From Lepas anatifera (lineage: Eukaryota > Arthropoda > Thecostraca > Lepadidae): a stretch of DNA of 64,000 nt. Below are positions 1 through 10,997 of the stretch, piece after piece. Numbering within the stretch: the first letter of the stretch is position 1; each line of letters starts with the position of its first letter. The stretch covers positions 1,149,501 through 1,213,500 of the forward strand of contig JAOTON010001898.1 of the NCBI GenBank assembly GCA_034440635.1, given 5' to 3'. The translations under genes were made by a program, and so were the position numbers. The notes beneath the pieces are model-generated. The model was not told the DNA's origin and made no database searches. It saw only the letters and a program-made list of their open reading frames with translations.

Positions 1-629
1 GGCACCTTCGATGGTGCCCATCTCATCAGCGGGAAATGTCCTGGAGGGTAGTTTAATAGTAAATTTCACAGAAATTATCACTACTTTCTCGTGCGGTAGA
101 AAACAAATAATTTTTCCAAACTCGCCTACCTGACTTTGAGAAGAACGGGCACGCATTTACCATCCAGAGATAAATGCTTACTCGCCCGTTGTTAGTAGCA
201 GGCAATCCTACAACAAACACGCACAAACACCCAACCCATATATCCGCCCACGTACACAGAATGTCTCCTACACCTGCCCCCTCCCTCAGTCCAACAGGAG
301 GCACAACCACCACCATTCTCAACACCACACGCGTGGCGGCATTACAATCCTCCTGCGACCCCTCCCCACCGAGCCTTGAACTCGGCGTCGGCGGTGACCA
401 GCGCGACCTCTCTAACCTCTGCGCCGCAGGCAATTGGCAGTCAGCGGATGGCGGCCGCTGATTGGTGAAGATGCGTTCACTTGTATAGCGAGAAATTCAG
501 CGGAAATTTATCCATGAGAATGATAAAGCTTACACCATAAACCAGATGTATTAAAATTATCGTTTTCAGGCATTACTAGCCATATTTACCCATACATTGG
601 CTTGATTATCTGCGCCACCATCCGATACA
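1..629. other. No recognisable gene
   Basis: Both strands carry only short unsupported open frames here, with no domain, splice structure or repeat that I recognise. The stretch at 350-450 is moderately GC-rich but shows no coding signature. Confidence 0.4.
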
Positions 630-652
630 GGGTTGCCAGATGTGGCGAAATT

Positions 653-895
653 TCGCAAATTTGGCTATTTCGGACCACTGTTGGTGATCGGTATTCTTGT
701 TTGGCGATTGGCGATAAAAACAGTCAAATTTGGCGATTTCGTACCTCCGTTGGCGATCGGTTTATTCAGTTTGGCGATTGGTGATAAAATCAGTCAAATT
801 TGGCGATTTTGGACCTCAATTGGCGATCGGCTTATTACTCTTGTGAATGATTGGTGATAAAATCAGTCAAATTTAGTGATTTACGCCGGAAAACT
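653..895. repeat. Degenerate ~70-bp tandem repeat, about 3.5 units
   Basis: The block CAAATTTGGCGATTT recurs about every 70 bp, each time followed by a GGCGATCGG block and a GGTGATAAAATCAGT block. The last unit is diverged. A related GGCGAAATTTGGCGAAA stretch lies near 3115-3165, so the sequence is probably part of a dispersed repeat. Confidence 0.75.
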
Positions 896-1175
896 TATTG
901 TGCATGCGAAACACTACAGCTATTTTTTTCTAAAAAAATTCAGTCGAAAGTACTGTCACTTTACTTTTTTCGTTTTAAACCATAACAAGAGGTTCATCCC
1001 GAAAATTAATTGGGGTGGGTTGGGATATGTTTTGTTCGGTTTTTATCCCCACATAACGCATGAGGATTAAATATGAAAATAATAAGCTTAGGGAAGGCCA
1101 TGACCCGGGGTGTTTCTATAGATATTTAGGAGCGAATGTTAACGGGGGAGGAGAGAGAGAGGTGAGTCGAAAGAT

Positions 1176-1675
1176 TTAACCCGCGCCCCACCGGGGGTCC
1201 GGCGCCACCTTCGCCCCACCACCTGGGATCCGGGAAAGGGTGTCGAAAAACGCTTGTCTGTGCAAGCCGAGCATTTGCAATCGTTTTTGTGGCTTCTAGA
1301 TTATAAGACAGCTTTTTCCCATGTTTTTTTTACTGGGAGAGGTCACCTCGTGACCTGACCTTAGGTCACGAAATTGAAAAAACTCGGATATACACCTTGT
1401 AGACCCTGGCGGGGCCATGAACTGTAGGAATTTTCAAATCGATCTACTGAGAAACGTAGCTCTTATAGAGCTCAAAAGTTGAAGTGAGGTGACCTTGGTT
1501 GACCTCGCCTGGTGACCTGACCTTGGGTGACCCGGGGTAAAAAAATTCAGAGGTGATGTAAAAATGATTGGGTCAGAGATAGAGCTCTCAACCGCGGTCC
1601 TGCGTTTCGTCGTTTTTCTGCTATTCCGAAAAAAACTTAGGGGGCCATCGATGCCCCCCGTGGGGTGAGGGTTAA
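1176..1675 (-). mobile_element. piggyBac-like MITE, complete (TTAA ends)
   Basis: The element runs TTAACCCGCGCCCCACCG ... CCCCGTGGGGTGAGGGTTAA, so both ends carry TTAA next to a C-rich inverted terminal repeat. TTAA is the target site of the piggyBac superfamily. Read on the minus strand, most of it matches the plus-strand copy that begins at 3840. After a shared stretch near GGATCCCAG it jumps straight to the terminal repeat, as an internally deleted copy would. It has no coding capacity. Confidence 0.75.
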
Positions 1676-3456
1676 GCACTGCAGTCCCGCAAGAAAAACC
1701 CCACACAGTCCCTCAGCACCTACAGCGGGACTGAAGGCAGCTTGTGGTGCATTTTGCGGGACATCAACAGCCTCACGATATATAAGTAAATTTCAAATCC
1801 AGACACAAAGTATGAGAACCCAATCAAAGTAAAAAACATATTACTTATCTGCGTAAGCACACTGAGAGTGTAAATGACACACATTAAGTGAGCCTACTCT
1901 GAAAAGAAATAGTGCGCTGAATAACTTCTGGTTTAATAAGCAATAACTTTGATAGACCTTGCAATATGCACATAGCGTGTTATACTTTGACGCAACAAAC
2001 AGTAGCAACACAGAATGACACAGCACAGTGCGACGAACAGTGTGTTATACCACAACCGACTGAACCTTCAAGGACTGATTTATGAAACCTCGAACAATCT
2101 AAAGTTGAAAAATACCAAGGAAAAGTAAAAAAATAATAAACTTATCACCTATTTTGCGCTAACATTCGCAAACCTATAACGCACATATATTTTTCAAAAC
2201 AGTTCACATCATTGACAACAATGCAATAATATCAAGCAATCAAGCAGGACCTTAGGCTTAAATTTTACAATCAGATACAGCGAGTTCTTAACACAGGTTA
2301 AGTGTTTCAGCTATAATATTTTGCGAGGCATAACACCTTAGGTTTTTAAGTACTTAGATAAAAGCATGGTTCAAATGGGGCAAATTTTGATGCAATATTT
2401 AAAGCCTGCCCGAACGCCTACATGCTTAAAAACACGGAACCTACGGAAGAGGATGAAGATAACACAGCTGAGACATGAAATAGTGAGAATTTTTAACTTT
2501 CACTTATTTATAAATGCATACCAGCTTTGAGATTCAACTGTCTTTTTATTTTTGCGTGGATGCTTCTATGGTTTGTTTAATTGAAGAAACGAAGATGTTT
2601 GTGGCGTAGAGATTCCAAATAGTGAAATACTAAGCTATTTTTGTAGTAAGTCCTAAATATTTTATTTGATATTTTTACAAACGGCTTAGCAATCATTTTG
2701 ATGTTATATGGATTGAAATTTCGAGAATTTTGCTTTAAAAATCTTTATTTTTTCCCAAAAAAGGAAATAAAGCAAATATTTTTTTATTTTTGGTAAAAAA
2801 TAACTAAGTGAAAAATAATGATAATTTAAAAATAGACCTATCTCACGGGTTGAAAACTGTTTGAGAACATATCCTATCCTTTTAGATTCGGTGATGTAAA
2901 TTTCATTACCGCACATAAGTGGTGCGTTCTAGAAAAATGCAATACTGAATACCAAGGTTTGTGATGTACTCTGTACATATTCTGGCTAAATCAGTTAAAA
3001 CAACTCGTGCGGCATTCCGGTACTAAGTGCACGAGGTGTTTTTCTGAGATTCTGATATTCCGGCTTACGATCGTAAGATTTCATCATTGGCGCTTTCGTG
3101 GCGATCTGATGTCTGGAATTGGCGAAATTTGGCGAAATGGTGAATCAAATTTGGCGAAAATCCCATTTTTCATCTGGCAATCCTGATCCGATACTCTTTG
3201 GTACCGGCAAAGCGTGGGGCGAGGCAGCGGCAGAGTCAGCACAGGCTAGTCAGCGGCCGTGTTTGCTAAAGTCAGGAGTGTCGCGATAGATTTCTGCTGA
3301 GTGGAGAGGAATAGAGCCCGGTCCCAAGGTAACCGATCGAAGGAAGAGACAGACCTTCATGAAAATAGAACTTAATCGTCGGATGAGTTTAGGGCGAGGA
3401 CAAATAGGGAGCACTGCCAAAGTACAACCAGATAACATACCAAAAGAAAGCACGCG
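1676..3456. other. AT-rich DNA without recognisable genes
   Basis: This 1.8-kb stretch is mostly AT-rich. Its open frames are short, lysine/phenylalanine-rich and have no domain or splice context. The part near 3090-3180 resembles the GGCGAAATTT repeat at 653-895. I see nothing else in it. Confidence 0.45.
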
Positions 3457-3464
3457 CTGCTTTG

Positions 3465-4791
3465 CAGAGGTGGGCGGTCCGCTACTTTAGTCCGCTACTC
3501 CGCTACTCCGCAACTTGCGGACTCCCTAAATGGTAGCGGAGTAGCGGTAGCGACTTCTCTACCAAAAAAGTAGCGGAGTAGCGGGTAGCGGACTCTAGAG
3601 AATTAAAAGCGCTACCGCTACCCGCAGCTTTTAAGCGTATTCTAAATTCAAAATATTAGGCACACAAAACAAGGTCTATGCCAACGAGGGGATTCATGTG
3701 TGAGTTTGGAGTAGAAACGTCCTCAAAAGTAATTTACAGGGGCTGTAATGGAGGCCAACAAGGTGAAAGAGTAAATATATATCAAGCAAATCCTCTGAAG
3801 GCCATTGACTTCGTGGCTTCAGTATATTTTTTTGTTGTTTTAACCCTCGCCCCACTGGGGCCATCGATGCCCCCTAAGGTTTTTTTCGAGAAAGCAGAAA
3901 AACGACGAAACGCAGCACCGTGGTTGAGGGCTCCATCTCTCACCTCATCATTTTCCCACCATCCCTGAAAATTTTATCCCAGATCGCCCAAGGTCAGGTC
4001 ACCAGGTGAGGTCAACCAAGGTCACCTCACTTCAACTTTGAAGCTCTATAAGAGCTACATTTCTAAGTTAATCGATTTGAAACTTGCTACCCTTCTAGGG
4101 TCTACAACGTGTATATCCGGGATTTTTATATTTCGTGACCTGAGGTCAGGTCACGAGACGACCTCTCCCATTGGAAAAACATAGGGAAAAGCTATCTCCA
4201 GGATCTAAAAGCCACAAAAATTATTGAAAATACTCAGACTGCTCAGAACAGCGTTTTTGGACACCCTTTCACGGATCCCAGAGGTCATATTTGCCCTTTG
4301 ACTTTTCCAAGGTCACCCAAGGTCACCAGGGGTCAAAAACAGTATTTTGACAATAACTTTTGACCTAATTAAGCTAGAGCGCTGAAACAAACACCATCGT
4401 GTTTGTCTTGTCCCTGGTTTTCATTTGATATACATTAAGGTCACTTTCTGACCTTTTGTGACCTCAGGTCATATTACGTCACGAGGTGACCTCTGGAGGT
4501 CAAACCACTGGCGGAGGTCCAACGAAACGTGAAGATTGTGTGAATGATTGTGTTGGTGCATGCTTTGGGCATGGATTGAGCTTTGGCTCCAATATACAAA
4601 TAAAAGTTGGCTGTCTGTGGAATTTATTTAGATCGACCTGGACATTTTCGGAGTAGCGCTTTGGTAGCGCTTTATACTAAAAAGTAGCGGTAGCGGAGTA
4701 GCCGAGTAGCGGGTAGCGCTTTCGTGTTTTCAAAAAAAGTAGCGGAGTAGCGGTAGCGGTTTAAAGAAATTGGTAGCGGCGCCCACCTCTG
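3465..4791. mobile_element. hAT-like non-autonomous element with 8-bp TSD
   Basis: The left end reads CAGAGGTGGGCGGTCCGCTA and the right end is its approximate inverse, GGCGCCCACCTCTG. The 8-mer CTGCTTTG stands at 3457-3464 and again at 4792-4799, a perfect 8-bp target duplication as hAT transposases make. Subterminal regions at both ends are full of the motif GTAGCGGAGTAGCGG in both orientations. A TTAA-type element is nested inside from 3840. No transposase is encoded. Confidence 0.85.
3840..4510 (+). mobile_element. piggyBac-like repeat nested in the hAT-like element
   Basis: It begins TTAACCCTCGCCCCACTGGG and matches, in inverse orientation, the element at 1176-1675. It carries several TGACCT/AGGTCA hexamers, including TGACCTGAGGTCAGGTCAC near 4137. 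The right terminus with the second TTAA was not found, so the right boundary is approximate and the copy is truncated or decayed. Confidence 0.65.
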
Positions 4792-5964
4792 CTGCTTTGC
4801 TCCGTGTTGAATGGTGAATAAGCATAAAATATCAATGTTTATTGTTCACTTGTGTCTGGGTATTTCCGTTGTTTGGTAAAATATTAAGTTTTAGAGTTAA
4901 GCTGTCAAAAATGCACAAATATAAGTTATCCGATGCAAAATATCACTATAATGCTGTGGAACATATATTTGTTGAACATATCCTCTATTTACGCACTTCA
5001 TACGGAATTTGCTTCACATTTTCGTGGGAAGTGACCAGAGATCACCAGAACATAGATCATAGGAAGTGACCAGGGGGTGCCCAGAACATCATTAGGGTTG
5101 CCAGGGCACCCCTAAGAGATGAGAATCCACACCGCTGCTTTAAACCTTGTCTTTAATCCTGGCATTTCAAGCCACTGCCTCCTAAAGGAAAAGTCATGCC
5201 TTCGGGTCAAAGCCCTACTTCTAGGTAGCACCACCTCCCACGGAAAAAAACAAATAAGAACTCAACTGTGAAAAATTGTTATCGGAAAAACCTGTCCCAT
5301 GTCATAGCACGTTATTTTTAGGCCCACCCCATGACCAGTCTAGGGGTGTCCAGATTTCGGTTTTTTCGAAAAATTGTAGAAAGCCGTGGTTTTTCCCATG
5401 GTTTCAAGCATTCTAAGTTCATTTATGCACAAAAAAAACAGGTTTAAACAACATTTAGGGGTCGCGAATCTGATTTCAAAATGGGAATTTTGACAATTTT
5501 TTGCCAAAATTGGGACAAAAGTGCATATAACCAGACCGTTATGGATAGTATCAATACAAATCCATGTTTATTGAATAAAATAGCTCATTAGCTTTCGTTT
5601 GATACCAGTTTGGTATTAATATCACTTTTGGTTGACGTTTTATAGGCGTTCAATCATACAGTTATGGCCCGTCTCTGAGCGTCACTGACCTAGCGTGGGT
5701 TCAATTCCAGCTGCAGGGCACTCTACCGGAGGCAGGGAAAAGCTGCGATTGACTGCTGTTTAGCGAAATGCTACTGGTATTGCACCCATATTTTCGGACG
5801 CACTTCACAATTAAGTAGCTACTTGACTATTTAATTAGCTAATTAATTGATTAATTCAGATATTAATTGATTAAGCCCTGCTTGTAGGTACAGTTACAGC
5901 TAATGATGCACATTCTGTTTTCAGGCCGGGACAGACGCTGCGGCCAATTAGGAAGTAAAGAATA

Positions 5965-6786
5965 GTGTTTCTGTCTGTTTGGCCTTTGTGTTTTGTATGG
6001 CATGGCCCAATCACAGTCAAGAACGTGGTTCACCACCACATCCGACTTGGTTGGGCACCCGTTACCAACCATAACGGGTGCAAAGTTTCCAATTTCCAGC
6101 CAGGTCCTGAGGCGTTTTCTCCACGCCTTACAATACGCAAAATACCGGATGAGGCGTCTATGAATACTATTGACGAAGGTGAGCAGTTTTGGAAGATGGC
6201 GCGCATCAAAACATTGCAGCACAGAGCCCATAAGGTAAAGCTGACTAAGCTGTGGAAGACATGGAGGTGCTTGCAGAAAAGCAAGAGCGACGCCAGCTCT
6301 GACCGACGCGAGGTGTTTCGGAAGGCTCTTAACGAGCTGTGCGACATCGCGACACCTTATTCGCAGAAGGGATAATGGACGACAGGCTGCTGATGCTCGC
6401 TCCAAGCGGGATATATGCTTCTATCAAAATAAACTCGAAGACCTTTTCAGCACCATCAGAGGTCTAGATAAGCTCCACGAAAGGAGAAACAAAAGGACGA
6501 AAGAGAAGATATGAAGCTGAGAACCGAGAAAAGGCGAGAAGAGAAAGCAAAGCAGAAGACTCATGAGTGACCAGCCGAAAGCAGTTCGCTCACAAGAGGA
6601 AATAGAGGTGGATGAGGACGAGACGGATGAAGAGCAGGACATGACGTGGGCACCGGGTACGAAGCAACCGAGGAAAAAGGATGTCAACCTCATTCTGCAC
6701 CAAAATATCATGAATCAGCCAAGACGCTGTATTACACCAAGCTCTTCATGTTTGTTGACCGGCTGGGCCTGAAGAAGAAGCTGTGA
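5965..6786 (+). pseudogene. Decayed ORF in left palindrome arm, unknown family
   Basis: An open frame from 5965 to 6375 contains VKLTKLWKTWRCLQKSKSD followed by FRKALNELCDIATP. After frameshifts, coding-like sequence resumes with an acidic stretch (EEIEVDEDETDEEQDM, near 6600) and ends in LYYTKLFMFVDRLGLKKKL then TGA at 6784-6786, right at the palindrome centre. The tryptophan/lysine block followed by an LCDIA-type motif reminds me of multi-copy uncharacterised proteins in arthropods and cnidarians, but I cannot name the family or function. The ~90 bp with the LCDIA motif are missing from the right-arm copy. Confidence 0.4.
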
Positions 6787-6935
6787 GCCGTGCTGCGTCG
6801 CATGGTGCGTGCACCAACGCAAGAAACCGCACCATGCGACGCAGCAGGGCTTACAGCTCCTCCTCCAGGCTCAGCCGGTCAGCAAACATAAAAAAGCTTT
6901 GTGTAGTAAAGCGTCTTGGTTGATGGTAATAATAA

Positions 6936-7094
6936 TTGTTAGGTTTAACGACGCTCCAGGTGCCAAGGTTATACGGCGTCACCATCTCTCACCCTGTTGG
7001 GGGTAAGATCGACCTATTCAGAAGCTCCGTCGGGACTCGAACCTGGGACCGATGGCTTAGTGGATAGACGCGCTATCCACTAAGCCACCCATCC
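6936..7094 (-). mobile_element. tRNA-derived SINE inserted in right palindrome arm
   Basis: On the minus strand the head reads GGTGGCTTAGTGGATAGCGC, a tRNA A-box, followed by GGTTCGAGTCC, a perfect B-box, as in a tRNA-derived pol III promoter. The 3' end is a short ATT-rich tail. It sits between ATCAGCCAA and ATCAACCAA, a near-identical 9-bp duplication of a sequence present once in the left arm, which gives the insertion boundaries. The head also forms an internal hairpin, with GGCTTAGTGGATAG facing CTATCCACTAAGCC. Confidence 0.75.
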
Positions 7095-7786
7095 CCCGTA
7101 TTGGCTGATACATGATATTTTGGTGCAGAATAAGAATGACGTCCTTTTTCCTCGGTTGCATCGTACCCAAGTGTCCACGCCATGTCCTGCTCTTCGTCTA
7201 TCTCGTCCCCATCCACCTCCATTTCCTCTGGTGAGTGAACTGCTTTCGACTGGTCATCCAAGACTTCGCATCGTCCCGGCGTCGTCTGCTTTGCTTTCTC
7301 CTCTAGCTCTTTTCGGTTCTCAGCTCCATATCTTCTCTTTTGTTCTTTTGTTTCTCCTTTTGAATAGCTTATCCAGACCTCTGATGGTACTGACAAGGTC
7401 TTCGCGTTTATTTTGGTAGAAGCTTATATCCTCCTGCTTGGAGCGGCATCAGAGCTGGCGTCGCTCTTGCTTTTCTGCAAGCACCTCCATGTCTTCCACA
7501 GCTTAGTCAGCTTTACCTTATGGGCTCTGTGCTGCAATGTTTTGATGCGCGCCATCTTCCAAAACTGCTCACCTTCGTCAATAGTATTCATAGACGCCTC
7601 ATCCGGTATTTTGCGTATTGTAAGGCGTGGAGAAAACGCCTCAGGACCTGGCTGGAAATTGGAAACTTTGCACCCGTTATGGTTGGTAACGGGTGCCCAA
7701 CCAAGTCGGATGTGGTGGTGAACCACGTTCTTGACTGTGATTGGGCCATGCCATACAAAACACAAAGGCCAAACAGACAGAAACAC
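7095..7786 (-). pseudogene. Right-arm copy of the decayed palindrome ORF
   Basis: This is the inverted counterpart of the left-arm ORF. It carries the same WKTWRCLQKSKSD block but joins directly to AAPSRRI because the ~90-bp LCDIA segment is absent. It then continues through a lysine/glutamate-rich part and an acidic EEMEVDGDEIDEEQDM stretch. Differences between arms in the acidic part show independent drift after the inverted duplication formed. Confidence 0.4.
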
Positions 7787-8409
7787 TATTCTTTACTTCC
7801 TAATTGGCCGCAGCGTCTGTCCCGGCCTGAAAACAGAATGTGCATCATTAGCTGTAACTGTACCTACAAGCAGGGCTTAATCAATTAATATCTGAATTAA
7901 TCAATTAATTAGCTAATTAAATAGTCAAGTAGCTACTTAATTGTGAAGTGCGTCCGAAAATATGGGTGCAATACCAGTAGCATTTCGCTAAACAGCAGTC
8001 AATCGCAGCTTTTCCCTGCCTCCGGTAGAGTGCCCTGCAGCTGGAATTGAACCCACGCTAGGTCAGTGACGCTCAGAGACGGGCCATAACTGTATGACTG
8101 AACGCCTATAAAACGTCAACCAAAAGTGGTATTAATACCAAACTGGTATCAAACGAAAGCTAATGAGCTATTTTATTCAATAAACATGGATTTGTATTGA
8201 TACTATCCATAACGGTCTGGTTATATGCACTTTTATCCCAATTTTGGCAAAAAATGGCCAAAATTCCTATTTTGAAATCAAATTCGCGACCCCTAAATGT
8301 TGTTTAAACCTGTTTTTTTGTGCATAAATGAACTTAGAATGCTTGAAACCATGGGAAAAACCACGGCTTTCTACAATTTTTCGAAAAAACCGAAATCTGG
8401 ACACCCTAA

Positions 8410-8440
8410 GCCATAACGTGGTCATTGACCACGTTATGGC
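8410..8440. repeat. Short perfect hairpin at outer edge of palindrome
   Basis: CCATAACGTGGTC and GACCACGTTATGG face each other across a 3-base loop, giving 14-bp arms with the flanking G-C pair. A degenerate version may exist near 5300-5335 at the other outer edge. Confidence 0.85.
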
Positions 8441-8462
8441 ACGCCACTTTTCGACCAGCACT

Positions 8463-8575
8463 CCATCGCGGGCTGACTATTATTACGCCGTCGCGGGCTG
8501 ACTATTATTACGCCATCGCGGGCTGACTATTATTACGCCATCGCGGGCTGACTATTATTACGCCATCGCGGGCTG
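8463..8575. repeat. 25-bp tandem repeat, about 4.5 copies
   Basis: The unit begins ATCGCGGGCTGACTATTATT and is repeated head to tail every 25 bp with one C/T-type change per copy at most. Confidence 0.95.
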
Positions 8576-8765
8576 GATATTTGTGAGCCGCCCCTAATAA
8601 AAACACGGAGAGCTTTGAAACTTTTAGTAAGCGAAGCCAATGACTTATAAGTGCTTAGTTGCTATAGAGCAGATCGGATATTAGTAGCATAGGCACAATA
8701 ATGAGCACTTCTGCTCATGTTAAATAAATTTTGGGGAGGCTCCATCTCCCCGGAGATGCCAGTAG

Positions 8766-10115
8766 TTAACCCTCGCCCCAGTGTGAGGTGTTTGAACACC
8801 CCATCGGCTTTTTTCCGGCGGCACGAAAAACGTCAGCACGAAGCACGGTCGTCCTTAGCACACCTTATTCCCTGATCAATTCCGCAACTTTCCTCAAGAA
8901 TTTAAGGTTGGGTCATCTCACGTCAGGTCACCGGTGCAGGTCAAGTGACCTCACCTCCAAAAATGCTTAAGGTGGTATAAGTTAGAAAAGGGCTAATCTA
9001 TCGAACTGAAACTTATACTAAGTAATGGGTCAGGCGAGTACTACAAAACGCATTCCGGGATTTTTCATATCGATGGCCTAGGGTCAGGTACGGATCATGA
9101 ACTCTCCGTTGGAAATGCATGGGAGAAGCGGAAGTTGGCCGGACAATTGATCTACTTCTTTAGATACCGCTTAGAGTACCTTCCTATTCTTCAAATCATG
9201 GTATCCTAGGCCCCTTTAGAGGCTCATGTTGCAAGTTTGAGCCTGTGACCTCTGAGAGGTCATCTGGGACTACTTAAGCAGGTATTGATGCTTGGGCCAA
9301 TAACTTGTTTTAATAAATGTTGTCCCAGTTCGGTTTTGGGAGTCGGAGTCTCACTAAAGTCATCAAGGGACTTGTCATGGATACCCCGACCCCACCACCC
9401 GAACGAGAAACTCCCACAATGAAGGGTTAATTTAAAAGCCAAAGTTTAGCGTTTCACAAAGCACAGGGACGGCCGTCCCGCTCAGGTCATCCTCTCACTA
9501 GCCAGTTGGCAGCCGACCTACGTCGGTAAACATAGACTGCCGGAGCTTCTCTGGGTAACCCTGCACATGCACTGCCAATGCATGTTACTGAGCAGCGGGC
9601 CGGAGCCCAACGCTCTTCCAACGGAGCTACCGGGGCGGCAAATTTTGCAGTAAATGATGATGAAGCTTTTATTTTGATACCATTACGTTTGAATTATTAT
9701 TGCGAATCGATTGATATGCATATTGACTATGCTAAGTTAGATTGTGACCTTGACCTGACCTTTGGTCAGATCATTTTTATGTTTGGGCATAGTAAAGTAA
9801 TATTATACATCATTCGATTTGTCATAACGGGAGCATGTGAATAGTGCCTAAAAATGATTTTTACTTAACTCTGTCAGACGCTAGAGCCCAAAAACTCTCC
9901 TCTAACTTGCCACCTTTTTTGACGCGTCATGACCTCAATATTGACCTGATTCAAAAAATGGCCAATGTAGTTTTCTCAGGAATTGTTATGGGCTATCCAC
10001 CAGGTTTCGTGTTTTTTCACCTTCCCTCATAGGAGCCGAGTTCGAGAGGGGGGGTATTTGAAAACCCCCACCATGCAGGGCGAATGTGGCTCGGAGGCCC
10101 ACCGGGGATGGATGC
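8766..10115 (+). mobile_element. piggyBac-like element, AGGTCA-rich, with nested SINE
   Basis: It starts TTAACCCTCGCCCCAGTG and runs parallel to the element at 11543-12515, with the same order of blocks and AGGTCA-type motifs. The right end (GGGCGAATGTGGCTCGGAGG...) corresponds to the right end of the 11.5-kb copy, but its TTAA has decayed. It carries a 331-bp SINE at 9320-9650. No transposase is visible. Confidence 0.7.
9320..9650 (-). mobile_element. tRNA-derived SINE, copy 1 of a family
   Basis: The minus-strand head is GCCCCGGTAGCTCCGTTGG, a tRNA-like A-box. A body with GACGTAGGTCGGCTGCCAAC and GTGGTGGGGTCGGGG follows. TAAATG flanks it at 9314-9319 and 9651-9656, and the undivided sequence can be read from the related element at 11.5 kb. 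Further copies lie at 47774-48089 and 59350-59702. Confidence 0.85.
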
Positions 10116-10360
10116 TAAAGCAAACGCTACAGATATCATTGTATAATGAAGGGCAGCCTACTAGCTGATTCTAGTAACTTTTTCTGCACTTTTGAAGCTT
10201 ATTTTCATGCCCTTAGTCCCTTTTCATTAATTTGTCGTATTAAAGGTGTGCACTATGCAGGCTCTTTGTGCAACCAGAGTCTCTTTGGGACCACTGTTTG
10301 GTTTGTGGGGCACTATGCAGGCAGGAAGTCTCTGTGGAACCACTGGGTGGTCTGTGGGTC
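10116..10360. other. No gene recognised
   Basis: This single-copy-looking DNA sits between the piggyBac-like element and the 20-bp minisatellite. The start of the G/T-rich minisatellite sequence fades in from about 10270. Confidence 0.4.
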
Positions 10361-10730
10361 CGCTGGGTGATCTGTGGGTCCTTTGGGTGGTGTGTGGGTC
10401 CTCTGGGTGATGTGTGGGGCACTGTGCAGGCAGAGAGTATCTATGGGTCCTCAGGGTGACCTGTGGGTCCTCTGGGTGACCTGTGGGTCCTCTGGGTGAT
10501 GTTTAGGTCCTCTGAGTGTTGTGTGGGTCCTCTGGGTGGTGTGTGGGTCCTCTGGGTGGTGTGTGGGTCCTCTGGGTGGTGTGTGGGTCCTCTGGGTGTT
10601 GTATGGGTCCTCTGGGTGGTGTGTGGGTCCTCTTGGTGATGTGTAGGTCCTCTGGGTGGTATGTGGGTCCTCTGGGTGATGTGTAGGTCCTCTGGGTGGT
10701 GTGTGGGTCCTCTGGGTGGTGAGTGGGGCA
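10361..10730. repeat. 20-bp minisatellite, G/T-rich on plus strand
   Basis: The unit is close to GTGTGGGTCCTCTGGGTGGT, repeated about 18 times with point changes. It generates long open frames of the PPRGPTHHPEDPHT type on the minus strand, which are repeat artefacts. Related non-tandem copies flank it at 10270-10360 and 10740-10820. Confidence 0.9.
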
Positions 10731-10880
10731 CTTTGCAGGCAGGGACTATCTTCGGGCCCGGTGGGTGGATTGTGGGACCGCTGGGTGACCTGTGGGACCG
10801 CTGGCTGTCTGTGGGGCACTGTGCTGTCCGGTAAGCTCAGTGGCGCAGCTGATGACGTGATGCGATTTCTCTCCATACAG

Positions 10881-10997
10881 GACAGGCACGTGCACGTGCT
10901 AAAACTCACCGGAGATGTGCTAGAGGTGTCAATACGTTCCCGAAATGCATTCCTCCGGGACAAATTGGCTGCTAAGTGGCATGTTCCCAGTAGGTAG
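10881..10997 (+). CDS. Possible last exon of an unidentified gene
   Basis: A pyrimidine-rich acceptor (ATTTCTCTCCATACAG) precedes an open frame of 38 codons ending in TAG at 10995-10997. The peptide has a natural-looking composition, with blocks such as HVHVLKLTGDVLEVSIRS and RNAFLRDKLAAKWHVP. The minisatellite just upstream would lie in the preceding intron. I recognise no family and found no earlier exons on the plus strand, so this could be a fragment of a gene or a chance frame. A donor-like AG/GTAGAT at its 3' end would also allow an internal exon. Confidence 0.3.
   Translation, partial: DRHVHVLKLTGDVLEVSIRSRNAFLRDKLAAKWHVPSR

Larger units (their letters stand above)
5337..8412. repeat. 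3.1-kb palindrome (giant foldback) with ~19-bp loop
   Basis: The sequence from 5337 to about 6808 is the near-perfect reverse complement of 6829-8412, with the arms meeting at a loop near 6810-6827. Paired landmarks are GGTGTCCAGATTTCGG at ~5345 with its inverse at ~8395, and CGCCAGCTCT at 6291 with its inverse at 7451. Two breaks disturb the symmetry: about 90 bp at 6303-6394 lies only in the left arm, and a tRNA-derived SINE at 6936-7094 lies only in the right arm. I cannot assign a superfamily, and no target duplication is evident at the outer ends. An assembly artefact must be excluded, but the arm-specific insertions argue that both arms exist. Confidence 0.85.

Noticed and set aside
5863..6405. 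Minus-strand 180-codon frame in the palindrome arm
   Set aside because: It is antisense to the better-supported plus-strand frame and appears again in the right arm only because the sequence is inverted.
7026..7098. Functional tRNA gene on the minus strand
   Set aside because: A- and B-boxes are present, but the acceptor stem does not close and the anticodon arm is replaced by a hairpin of the D-arm sequence. SINE-type tail and flanking duplication fit a SINE head.
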